64,000 nucleotides of DNA from Laguncularia racemosa (Eukaryota; Streptophyta; Magnoliopsida; Myrtales; Combretaceae). The notes beneath the pieces were generated by a model. The model was not told the origin of the DNA. It worked only from the letters and a program-made list of their open reading frames with translations, and searched no databases. The translations under genes and the position numbers were made by a program. This document shows positions 36,487 through 46,716 of this stretch, in pieces. The stretch lies in NCBI GenBank assembly GCA_037954665.1, contig JBBMOL010000291.1, positions 372,001 to 436,000 of the forward strand, written 5' to 3'. Every line of letters begins with the position of its first letter. Positions within the stretch are counted from its first letter, which is position 1.

Positions 36487-39178
36487 CGAACTATTTAACT
36501 CTTTGCCTAGTGTGGTTATGTCTATCGTACAGGACTTTGAAGATGTCTTCCCTGAGGAGGTTCCAAAGGGATTACCACCTACTCGTGGTATTGAGCACCA
36601 GATTGACCTTGTACCTAGAGCATCGATTCCAAATAAACCAGCTTATAGGAGCAATCCGGAGGAGACAAAGGAACTCCAAAGGCAGGTCGATGAATTAATG
36701 GAGAAGGGATACGTGAGAGAAAGCATGAGCCCATGTGTAGTGCCTGTGATTTTGGTGCCTAAGAAGGATGGGTCATAGAGAATGTGTGTTGACTGCCGTG
36801 CCATCAACAACATCACTGTAAAGTATCGTCATCCCATTCCTCGCTTAGATGACATGCTAGATGAGTTACATGGGTCTAGTGTCTTTTCCAAAATTGATCT
36901 AAAAAGCGGATATCACCAAATTAGAATAAAAGAAGGTGATGAATGGAAAACCGCATTTAAGACAAAATATGGATTGTATGAGTGGTTAGTAATGCCTTTC
37001 AGTTTAACTAACGCACCTAGTACTTTTATGAGACTTATGAACCATGTTTTGAGGACTTTTATTGGCAAATTTGTGGTTGTCTATTTTGATGATATCCTCA
37101 TTTACAGCAAGAGTTTGGAAGACCATATATCTCACTTGAGGGATGTTTTAGAAGTGCTTCGAAAGGAGCAATTATATGCTAACCTCAAGAAGTGCACTTT
37201 TTGCACAAATAAACTTGTGTTTCTTGGTTTTGTTGTTAGTGCACAGGGAATACAGGTTGATGAAGAAAAGATTCGTGCGATCCAAGAATGGCCTAGTCCA
37301 ACTAATGTAAGTAATGTGCGGAGTTTCCATGGACTAGCGAGCTTTTACAGGAAATTTGTAAAGGATTTCAGCACCATCGCAGCATCACTTACTGAGGTAA
37401 TTAAGAAGAACGTGAGGTTCAAATGGGGAGAGCAACAAGAGAAGGCCTTTCAGACACTTAAAAATAAGTTGACTCAAGCGCCATTACTTGCTTTACCTAA
37501 TTTCTCTAAAACGTTTGAAATTGAGTGTGATGCTTCAGGATTAGGTATTGGAGCAGTGCTCATGCAAGAGAGAAGACCAATTGCATTCTTTAGCGAGAAG
37601 CTAAGTGGGGCAACCTTGAGTTACCCTACTTATGACAAGGAGTTATATGCATTGGTTCGAGCACTGGAGACTTGGGAACACTATCTTTGGCCAAAAGAGT
37701 TCGTGATCCACACTGACCATGAATCCTTAAAGTACTTGAAGGGACAACATAAGCTAAACAAAAGGCATGCTCGTTGGGTGGAGTTCATCGAAACATTTCC
37801 CTATGTCATCCACTACAAGCAAGGTAAAGAGAATGCCGTTGTTGATGCACTTTCTAGAAGGTATGCTCTTATCTCTACTCTTAGTTCTAGATTGCTTGGT
37901 TTTGAGCACATTAAGGAATTGTATGCTACTGATCGAGATTTTTGTGAGGAGTATGTGCATTGTGAGAAGAGTGGTCATGGTAAATTTTATAAACATGAAG
38001 GATTCTTGTTTTGGGAGAGTAAACTACGCATTCCAATTTGTTCTTTAAGAGAATTACTAGTGAGGGAGTCTGATGGAGGAGGTTTAATGGGACATTTTGG
38101 AGTAGCTAAAACCTTAGGGGTATTGTAGGAACACTTCTATTGGCCTCATATGAAACGAGATGTTGAGAGGATTTGTGAGCAATGTGTCACGTGTAAGCAA
38201 GCAAAATCTAGAGTCCAACCTCATGGGCTTTATACCCCACTTCCCATTCCTCATGAGCCTTGGGTAGATATTTCCATGGATTTTGTGTTAGGATTACCCA
38301 GGTCTAGACATGGTCGAGATTCTATTTTTGTAGTCGTGAATAGATTCTCTAAGATGGCACATTTCATTCATTGTCACAAAACAGATGATGCTTGCAATAT
38401 TGCTAATTTGTTCTTTAGGGAGGTTATGAGATTACATGGTATGCCTAGAACAATCGTATCGGATAGAGATGCTAAGTTCTTGAGCTACTTCTGGAAGACC
38501 TTGTGGGCTAAGTTAGGAACTAAGTTATTGTTTTCTACTACTTGTCATCCACAAACTGATGGTCAAACTGAGGTAGTAAATCGAAATTTATCTACTTTGT
38601 TGAGGGCTATCATTAAAAAGAACATTAAAAGTTGGGAGGATTGTTTGCCACATGTTGAGTTTGCCTATAATCACACAATGCATTCTGCTACTAAGTTTAC
38701 TCCTTTTGAAATTGTGTATGGTTTTAATCTACTAACTCCTTCAGATTTATCACCCCTGCCTATTTCTGAGTATGTTAATCTAGATGGCAAGAAGAAAGCA
38801 GAATTTGTTAAACAGATCCATGAGAAGGCAAGGCTAAACATTGAGCAAAGAATAGAGCAGTATGTGAAACAAGCCAACAAGGGTCGTCGACAAGCTGTCT
38901 TTGAACAGGGAGACTGGGTTTGGGTTCACATGCGCAAAGAGCGGTTTCCTGTGCAGCGTCGATCTAAACTACTTCCTAGAGGCGATGGTCCATTTCAAAT
39001 TCTTGAGCGCATCAATGATAATGCATACAAGATAGATTTACCATGTGAGTATCAAGTAAGTGCTACGTTTAATGTTACTGATTTGAGTCCTTTTGATGTA
39101 GGCGGCGATTTGAGGAAAAATCCTTTTCAAGAGGAGGGGAATGATGAGAGCCATGATGGGAGCCAAGCTAGAAGATGA
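36476..39178 (+). pseudogene. pol: RT-RNase H-integrase of element C
   Basis: RT: DFEDVFPEEVPKGLPPTRG (36535), PIPRLDDMLDELHG (36835), YFDD catalytic box at 37082-37093. RNase H: IECDASGLGIGAVL (37520) and VIHTDHESLKYL (37705). Integrase: zinc region with CEQCVTCKQ (38180), catalytic Asp in ISMDFVLGLP, Asp in VSDRDAKFLSYFW and Glu in DGQTEVVNRN (38265-38585), then the GPF/Y module RSKLLPRGDGPFQ and ATFNVTDLSPF (39065). No chromodomain. Stops at 36776 and 38126; the frame otherwise runs to 39178 inside the 3' LTR, where it ends at a TGA not shared by the 5' LTR. Confidence 0.92.
39128..39141 (+). other. Polypurine tract of element C
   Basis: CAAGAGGAGGGGAA immediately before the 3' LTR; it would prime plus-strand DNA. 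It also encodes part of the pol tail. Confidence 0.8.
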
Positions 39179-39970
39179 AATGTGGATCCTCTTGAAGTGC
39201 CACCTGGACCGATTACAAGAAATTAAGCAAAACGAATTCAAGGAAGCACTTAACGGGTTGATAAAGGATGTCTACGAAGCCGGAAAGGATAGTAGCAATC
39301 ATGAAGCCGGAATGGATTGGAACAACCATGAGAATGCCCTTGCTCTTGTACAAGTTATAACGAATACAGGTTGAAGAGGGCGTGTCTTTACAAGGCACAG
39401 CCATGTAGTGAGTCTGGAGGTTACACAGAATCATACACGGTCGTATACACGGTTCAAAGGCACGGCCGTGTATGGTGTCAAGAATATCTACAGAAACATA
39501 CACGTCTAGAAGGGCACGGCCGTGTATATGCTTTACGTCGGCTCCAACGCCGCCGGCCTTCACTCCAACGCTGCCGGCCTTTAAGTCTCTGTTTTGTTAA
39601 TTTTCCGCAACTTAATGATGTTATGTCGTTTTGGGCCTTTATTGTTACGAATTGTAAACCCTAATATAAAGCTCCTAGGGTTTAGAACATGGAATATACA
39701 ACATACAAGTTTGAAAACACTTTTGAGAGAATTCCTCTCTTGGTTCTTTAAAGAACTACTCTAGAACTTATCGGATTTTCTTCCGTGGCGTTCATCCTGA
39801 CTTATCAATCGGTCTTTCATCCCGATTGTGCCGTCTACATAATATACCAAGGTTCTTGCCTCACTTATAGGCAACGGGTCGCGGTTTCCACTCGATTGTT
39901 TGGCATCTTGGGTAGCAATTCCAAACGTATTGGTATTGGGTTTCGTCACACGTTGGCGTGGTTCGTATCA
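39142..39970 (+). repeat. 3' LTR of element C
   Basis: 829 bp, ends TTCGTATCA before the TSD GCCAT. Has two clean CACGGCCGTGTA dyads (39461-39472, 39515-39526), two 21-bp units (39542-39583) and the bracketed TATA box (AAACCCTA 39656-39663, TATAAA 39665-39670, TAGGGTTT 39676-39683). Confidence 0.92.
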
Positions 39971-39975
39971 GCCAT

Positions 39976-40560
39976 GTAGGTGCAATTGAATACTTCCTTA
40001 AAGAGGGGTCATTTAAACATCGACACTAGCAAGTGAGAGCTAAGTTTACTCTTGGCATTTAAAATTTTTATTACTTCATTTCATCATGCATGAGGAAGAA
40101 GTTAATTAAATATATAATGATATAATCAATCCTTTCCCAACACTTAGTATCAGAGCTTAGTTTGTTTAGATAGCTTAGTTTAATATTTAAGTTATGCTTG
40201 CATGGTTATTATTAGAGCTTGGTTTTTATTTCTTCCAACTTATTACACATGGGAAATAAATTAATTGACTATATGCTTTCTCATGCAAATTTGCTAAACT
40301 CATTTTGGGCAAATTTATTTGGCTTAACAGTTGAATGAATTGACCTATCTAGTTCTTGTCCTTTGGATGGTGATGTCCTAGAAAGAGTTTAGACAAAGAA
40401 AGATGTTTTTTATGGTGATTTGAGATTATCTAGGTATAGAGCCTTGTTCATATCTCTAAAGATAAGAAGGGTAAGCTTGACATTAATGCAAAATAGTGTA
40501 TTTATACACATGAAAAGTTTGGCTATAGAATGTGGGATTTGTAGAGAGGAAGTCATTCAA
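39976..40560 (+). mobile_element. Ty1/copia remnant: LTR end, primer site, integrase piece
   Basis: CCCAACA at 40136-40142 is followed by TTAGTATCAGAGC, one base off the iMet primer site. Little over 100 bp on begins a copia integrase fragment: MLSHANLLNSFWA (40275), SCPLDGDVLERV and KKDVFYGDLR (40360-40430). Gag and protease are missing, so the interior is deleted. Stops and frame changes throughout. The left part may continue before element C. Confidence 0.6.
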
Positions 40561-40566
40561 AAGTAC

Positions 40567-40590
40567 ATGTATGTATGTATGTATGTATGT

Positions 40591-40621
<31 letters not shown>

Positions 40622-40622
40622 A
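40567..40622 (+). repeat. Compound microsatellite (GTAT)n(GA)n
   Basis: About six GTAT units followed by a GA-rich run with one ACA interruption. It lies between the copia fragment and the LINE. Confidence 0.9.
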
Positions 40623-40629
40623 AGCAAAA

Positions 40630-42980
40630 TATTAAATAATAGGTTGTATAGCATCCTTTATAGGATTATATATCAAAATCAAACAAGTTTTATAATAAAG
40701 AGGAGTATCAGATAATATCTTAGTTGCACAACTTTTTATATAGTCTAAATAACAACTTATGGGGTAGAAATGTAGTTATTAAGTTTGATATGAAGAAAGC
40801 CCATGATACACTAGATTAGGTCTTTCTTCTTTCTATTTTAGATGCATTAGGTCTCCATTGGAAATTTGCTTATGTGGTTAAAAGGATCGTGTGCAATAGT
40901 TAGTTTTCTATCCTTGTAAATGGTAGTCTATTTAGTTTCTTTATGTCTCACGTGGTCTTCACCAAGGTGGTCCATTATCCCCTCTCTTTTTATTCTTACT
41001 ACTAAATACCTCTTTCAAGTGTTAAATTACCTTTTTTAGGCTTTCCCTTAGAGTTCCCACATAAGTTTCACATCTAAGGTTTGCAAATGACTACATCTTA
41101 TTCATTGATAGGTCAAAGTTATCAATTTCTAAGGTTCTAAACATTTTAAATTAGTGTAAGCATACTTCAAGTTAGAAGGTTAATAAAAATAAAAGTTCAA
41201 GTCTTTTTCTAAAAGTTTTTTCTACTCCTATAAAACAACAAATCTATGTGATCATTAGGATAGGTTCTCAAGATCTCCTCGTTCATTATCCTGGTGTCAT
41301 CTAACAATTGGTTAGAGGAACCATCGATGTTTTCAAGGTATTTTCAAAAAATTGGCAACTAAGATTCATAGTTTGGTTAATCTGTGGTTGTCTAGTTGGG
41401 GCTAAGATCACTCTTATCAAAAGTGTTCTAGCATCTTTTCCCTCATATATCTTTCAAGCGATCTAACCCTCTTAAATGGTTTGTTTATAAACTTAAGAGT
41501 ATGTTTGCACATTTTCTATGGGGTGATTCTCTAGAGTCTAAATCTATTCATTAGGCTTCTTAGGACAAGCTATGTTTCCTTATAGAAGAAGATAGTATAG
41601 GTCTCCGGTCTCTTAATGATGTCTTTAGTGCTTTTAAGTTAAAATTATTGCGGAAATTAAGACTAAAAAGTATCTCTCTACCAATTATATGTATTTCAAG
41701 TATTTGAAAGGAAAATATCTACTTGAATCCACAATTTCACGTGCTTCTTCAACACTATGGAAAGAATTATTACGTGCATAAGAGATTAGTAAACATAGTA
41801 TAATTTTTTGTCTTCAAAATAATGCACACTTCTTTGACCAATGCCGCTATAGAAGTTGGCTCGATAACTTTGTTTCTGCAATTTCTCCCTATCTAAAGGT
41901 CTCTAAACTTTGCTTTAGAATAGATGGAATATAGATAGCATAATTCATTTACTTCTAAGAAATCTTATTCTTCAAACTATTTCACTGAAGCCTAGTCTAG
42001 AAGTAAATGATTTACCCTATGAAAACCATCTCAGAACGGTTTGATTTCTTCCTCAAGTTCTTGAAATGAATTTAGGTAAACATCTCAGCCAATGCCCCTC
42101 TACAAATTATTCTAGATTGAATTTTTCCCACTTAAAACTTCTTTCTTCATGTGTCAAGTGATTCATTCTTTTATTGTTAATAAAGATGTTCATTGTTAGT
42201 GAGAGAGGGAAATTTTATCGAGATGTATTTGCTATCTATAGGTTAGCGCTTTAGTTTTTCTTTTGTTCACCTTTCCATTAAGTGTATTGAACTTATAGCT
42301 CTTATCAAAGGGTTGAAATGGTGTGTTCTTTATAATATAACAAACATGTTAGTAGAGATTGACTCTTTTGTGGTATTATAATGGCTTTCCACTACTACAG
42401 TGAGATGGGACTAAATGGCATGATATATCATAGGCAAGGCAAATGCTTCATGTCCTCAAGGGAAAGCTTAATTATGCTTGGAAATAACAAAATGTTGTAG
42501 TTCACTAGCTTGCCAAAAAGTAAGAGAGTCACAAGAAGATTTTCATTTGGATAGCATATGTCTTCTTAGAAAAGGATTTCAAAGAATTGTTCTTATAGAT
42601 AAATTAAACTTGAGGAATGTGCATAGCACTTCTATTGAGTAGAATTTTGTCTAATATTATGTAGGTAGCTATTCTACCTATTTTAGTTCCTTTCAGTTTT
42701 GCTTTTTAGGTTACAAGTTTTGGTTACATTTGATAATATTACATGGATAGTTGTATTACTATGCTTCTCCTTTTTCCTTTTTCTTTTTGCTTATTTTGTA
42801 AGGAAGAAGTACTCCCTTATTTATTTTGTAGTAAGCAATAGATATATTGTAAGTTTGAATAGGGTAGGCCTAAAGTCCTCTTTTCTTGTACTTAATATTT
42901 TTAGTAATAAAATTTGGGACTAACATTTCTCTAAACCCCCATCTTACCCTTAATGTATAGTGTTTGCAAAAAAAAAAAAG
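40630..42980 (+). mobile_element. 5'-truncated L1-type LINE
   Basis: RT debris in several frames: NRLYSILYRIIYQNQTSFI then SDNILVAQ (40640-40730), VIKFDMKKAYDT-like (40770), SFFMSHVVFTKVVHYPLS (40940), HLRFANDYILFIDRSK where FADD is usual (41070), and IGLRSLNDVFSAFKLKLLRKL (41600). A plant-LINE RNase H-like tail lies near 42270-42380 (LIALIKGLKWCV, NMLVEIDSFVV). AATAAA-like signal near 42907 and a poly(A) run at 42968-42979 mark the 3' end. Many stops; no clear target duplication. Confidence 0.75.
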
Positions 42981-43007
42981 ATTCTATTATAGTACCCATA
43001 GCATAAG

Positions 43008-43469
43008 GTTAGAGCAAAGTGTATCATAAACCTGCAACATAATAGTGAAGTTAAGATGATTAATAAAACTATCATTAAGAGAATCAAATGTATGCTTTCT
43101 CTCATGAATTTTTTCAAACTCATTATAGGTAGAAGCATTGAAAAAAACCATTGATTTAGTTAACCGGTCTCCTTATCCTTTAGATGGCGATATCCAAGGA
43201 AATGTGTGGTATTCATAAAGGACCAAAACATTTCAAACGTACAAAAGCTTAGGAAGCCTAAATCTTCAAATGAATATCTTGCTAACTTACATCTAATTTC
43301 CGTACTCAGAGTTCATAAATAATTAGTCAAATGATGTTTAAGATCAATATAGTGATCAAAATAATAAAAGTTTAACCAAAACAAATAGAACTTGAAGCTC
43401 AAATAAAGTTGAGAAAGCCTAGCACAGACTAAACACCTTTTACAAGGTATACATCATATCAGTATATTA
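43008..43469 (+). repeat. Direct repeat X, copy 1 (copia-derived)
   Basis: About 462 bp, repeated at 44200-44667 with roughly 25 differences by eye. Encodes copia integrase debris (LLILLDGDIQGNVWY-like, about 43165-43210). Starts GTTAGAGCAAAGTG and ends CAGTATATTA. Confidence 0.85.
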
Positions 43470-44199
43470 TGGTGGGAAGCCTATTTGAACTAATGAGCCT
43501 AGACATTCACATGTTATCTTTATTTATCTTATAATAATTTGTCTTTACATTGTAGCACGTACATTTTGTCGGTATTGCAATAAGATAACCAAGCACAATA
43601 GCAATTGGTTTATGATTGGATCACGGTCCATTATGAACCAAATTGAACTTACAAAGACAAGTGGAACTGACCTTCATTTCAATTGCATTTTTATCTTGAG
43701 AAGAATCAGTCCTACATTTCTCCATGGAAGTGAAAGAAACCGGCCACATATGAGGGCTTTATTTGTAATTTCCTTTTGTTAGAAATCGGCCACATATGTT
43801 ATTTTTTACTTGTATTTCTTTTGTTAAATTTGCCTTATTTAAAACAAGTATAAATACTTGTAAAGTAGGGTTTGTAAGAGACTTTTTTAATATTAGAAAT
43901 TTGCCATTTCTTGCCGTAGAGAGCTCTTCCTCACACAACCTTTACTCTTGTCAATTTCATTGTTAAAATTGTGGCGAGTGGGCTTAAAGAATTATTGTGA
44001 GTGATATCAATATTTCTTGAGTTGCTTCCAATTATTACTAGTGTGTCATATCTAGTGTGTAATTGGAATTGATTATTTGTTCTTGTTCACGCCATTTAGG
44101 GTTCCATCTTCAAGTTAGGTTCACGCCCAATTTGATTGGAATTCGGTTCTATATTGTGTCATCCTTTCTATATATTACAATTACAAGTGAAGCACATTA
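43470..44199 (+). mobile_element. Solo LTR K, A-related family, between two X repeats
   Basis: 730 bp, TGGTGGGAAGCC to GAAGCACATTA (both ends decayed from TGATGGG and CACATCA). Has the symmetrical TATA box ACAAGTATAAATACTTGT (about 43844) and AAATTGTGGCGAGTGG (about 43967). Flanked by the 0.46-kb X repeats instead of a 5-bp TSD. Confidence 0.72.
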
Positions 44200-44667
44200 G
44201 TTAGAGCAAAGTGTATCGTAAACCTACAACATAATAGTGAAGTTGAGATGATTAATAGAACTATCATTAAGAGAATCACATGTATGCTTTCTCTCGTGAA
44301 TTTGTTCAAACTCATTATGGGTAGAAGCATTGAAAAAAAAAAACTGTTGATTTAGTTAACTAGTCTCCTTATCCTTTAGATGGTGATATCTAAGGAAATG
44401 TGTGGTATTTATAGAGGACCAAAACATTTCAAACGTACAAAAGCCTAGGAAGCCTAAATCTTCAAATGAATATCTTGCTAACTTACATCTAATTTCTGTA
44501 CTCAGAGTTCATAAATAATAAGTTAAATGATGTTTAAGATCAATATAGTGATCAAAATAATAAAAGTTTAACCAAAACTAATAGAACTTGAAGCTCAAAT
44601 AAAGTTAAGAAAGTCTAGCAGAGACCAAACACCTTTTACAAGGTATACTTCATATGAGTATATTATG
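44200..44667 (+). repeat. Direct repeat X, copy 2
   Basis: Homologous to 43008-43469 over its full length. The sequence after it (CTAACAAACAGAGG) differs from that after copy 1, which is the LTR K start. Confidence 0.85.
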
Positions 44668-45350
44668 CTAACAAACAGAGGAGAGTAAGAATGTTATCAA
44701 CAAGCAAAGTTATATCAACAAAAACAAAAATGGTTAAAAGTTATGCAAGAAGAGATGAAATTCTTATAAAAGCCATACATATGATTTGGTGGAATTGTCT
44801 AAGGGTAAATGAACATTAAAGAACAATAAGGTATACAGATTGAAGATCAAAGGAAATAGCCCACAGCCATAATACAAAGTAGGGTTGGTTGTAAAGCAAA
44901 GGGCATTGATTTTTATGAAATTTTCTAACAAGTGGTGAAAAAGTCTTCTATTGGGTCATACTTGAATGAGATGCCATATTGAATTTAGAGATCAAACAAT
45001 TAGATATTAAGATAACTTTTTTTTTTCATAGAGACTTAGATGAGGAGATACGCATGGAGTAACTTGAGTGTTTTCATGTCAAAGGGAGGGAACATCTTAC
45101 TTATAGATTAAAGAAGAGCTTCTATAGGCTAAAGAAAGCTCCAAAACAATGGTATAAGAAATTTGATTCTTTTACAACTGCATCAAACCCATTGTGCATT
45201 TGTGAAACAACTATCCTATAGTGTGTTCATCATCCGCTTGTTATATGTAAATGATATGTTGATTATCAACCATGATGCCACATGGATTTAGAGTTTGAAA
45301 GGAGTTAAGCAACTCTTTTGCTATGAAAGACTTAGGACTAACTCACTAAA
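44668..45350 (+). pseudogene. pol: Ty1/copia RT remnant
   Basis: Near 44990-45180 the translation gives IKQLDIKITFF, then HRDLDEEIRME, LTYRLKKSFYRLKKAPKQWYKKFDSF, and near 45230-45260 RLLYVNDMLII, where YVDDM is usual in copia RT; the catalytic Asp is Asn. Ends abruptly near 45350. Probably the same old copia element as 39976-40560. Confidence 0.75.
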
Positions 45351-46516
45351 TTCTTTGCACAAAAATTAGGGGGGAATGCAAATAATCCCCTTAAACTTTG
45401 ACTTAAGTGTAGATATACCCTCTAAACTTCCAAATGTTATAACTCACTCTCCTAAACTTTAATAAATTAGCAAATAACCCCAAAAAAATGTAGATAACCT
45501 TATAGAGTTTAACATTGGTGTGAAAACATCCCTCGAACTTATCAAAATGTGCTTTAAACCCTATAAACTTTTATTGTGTTGGGTTTCTAAAAGATGGTTA
45601 AATCACCTACAAAATGGAAACAAATTAGGCTACAGGGATGCCGAAGTTGGTTCCAATGTGACCACTCTAATGCACAAGTTAGCACAAGAAGAATGAGATG
45701 GTCTTTGGAGTATTAATAAATAGGAGAGTTCAAAAGTCCTTTACCCAATTGCCCTTTTCCTTTATTTATAGCTTTTGTAGATTATCTTAATTAAGGAAAT
45801 ATATTAATTCCCGAGATCCTCTCTTAATATGGTGGAGGTGTATCTTAACCAACCTCTTTCCTTATTTGTATCACTCTTATGTGCTTATTTATAATGGGGG
45901 TAAGAACACAAATTTGATCTTGAGGAGAAGGTCAAAACTTGAGACTTTAGGTCGGATTGTGCAATTCAATGTTGAAAGAGGTTAGCATAGGCGAGAGAAG
46001 CTTAGAAGGGAAATTAAGAGGGCTGAGATAAATTGCCTATGACGATCTCCGTATCATGAGCCTTGACCTCTTATTGACAAAGGCATCATTAGGTAGCCAA
46101 GCAAGCAGGTGATCCAACTTGGATCTCCCTATGTTGAGTCACTAAATTTTTTAGCAAGCAGGTGTCCTTACCTATGGTAAGCATTGTGGTAAGCAAGCTA
46201 GGTGCCGAGGAGAACTGAGCACTCATCTCCGAAATGTTTGCTCATTGTAAGATATTGATGATTGTAAAAGTCTTCTGTACCAACCTAAGATTCTGAATGT
46301 CACTCTGATGAATGGCGCTGTTAAGGGTCCAACCTATTGGCATGGAATTCAGGGGGACATGTTGCTTCTTGAGTTAGCATTGATTTAATTTGTCTCCAGG
46401 CTCGTAAGTACATGCGTGCATTAAATGCACTACATAATTATTAATGCCACATTAATTTAGGTATGGGCGGGAAATACGTAGAAATGTAATCATGGCCATT
46501 GGTTTAAATTGTGAGC
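45351..46516. other. Unassigned region, possible DNA-transposon end at left
   Basis: 45365-45560 has alternating CCCCTTAAACTTTGACTTAAG, TAGATATACCCTCTAAACTT and AACCCC words, like the ends of some plant Mutator-type or MITE elements, but no partner terminus was found. The rest has no domain; a TATA-like TTTATAGC lies near 45765. It may include the undetected 3' LTR of element H. Confidence 0.3.
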
Positions 46517-46604
46517 CACGTGTCAAAAACTAGTAGGTAAACGTCACATAATGTCCTTTCACTTGCCGTTGCTTCATTCTCTGTACCTTCTTATATATAT
46601 ATAT
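46517..46604 (+). promoter_or_regulatory. G-box/TATA promoter of the antisense gene in H
   Basis: GCCACGTGTCAAAA holds CACGTG at 46517-46522. A TATATATATATAT box at 46592-46604 follows after 69 bp, and the antisense gene starts about 110 bp further on. Same order and spacing as in element G. Confidence 0.6.
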
Positions 46605-46716
46605 CTATAATCTCGACCATTTTTACCCTACACAACGATAGAAGAGGTTTGCTAGTGTAGTTCTAACACGATTGAAGATTCAATAAAGTCTTGATAGGGA
46701 TATCAATGTTATAGCA

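Larger units (their letters stand above)
33215..39970 (+). mobile_element. Element C: near-complete CRM-like Ty3/gypsy retrotransposon
   Basis: 6756 bp with TSD GCCAT (33210-33214 and 39971-39975), LTRs 33215-34062 and 39142-39970, primer site, leader intron signals, gag-protease-RT-RNase H-integrase in order, and a purine tract. It is the only element here with every autonomous domain. Clade: RT/integrase motifs plus the absence of a canonical chromodomain, and a GPITR tail running into the LTR, best fit the CRM chromovirus group (inference). Six internal stops and one frameshift inactivate it. Confidence 0.9.

Noticed and set aside
38335..38345. Loss of an integrase catalytic Asp in C (Asn in VVVNRFSKM)
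   Set aside because: The first catalytic Asp is in ISMDF; the changed residue is a neighbouring conserved position, so the DDE triad is still present.
42699..42923. 74-codon hydrophobic plus ORF
   Set aside because: Lies in the 3' UTR of the L1 LINE just before its poly(A) tail.
45365..45560. Mutator-type or MITE element
   Set aside because: The left part has suggestive words, but no inverted partner end and no target duplication; kept only as a remark.
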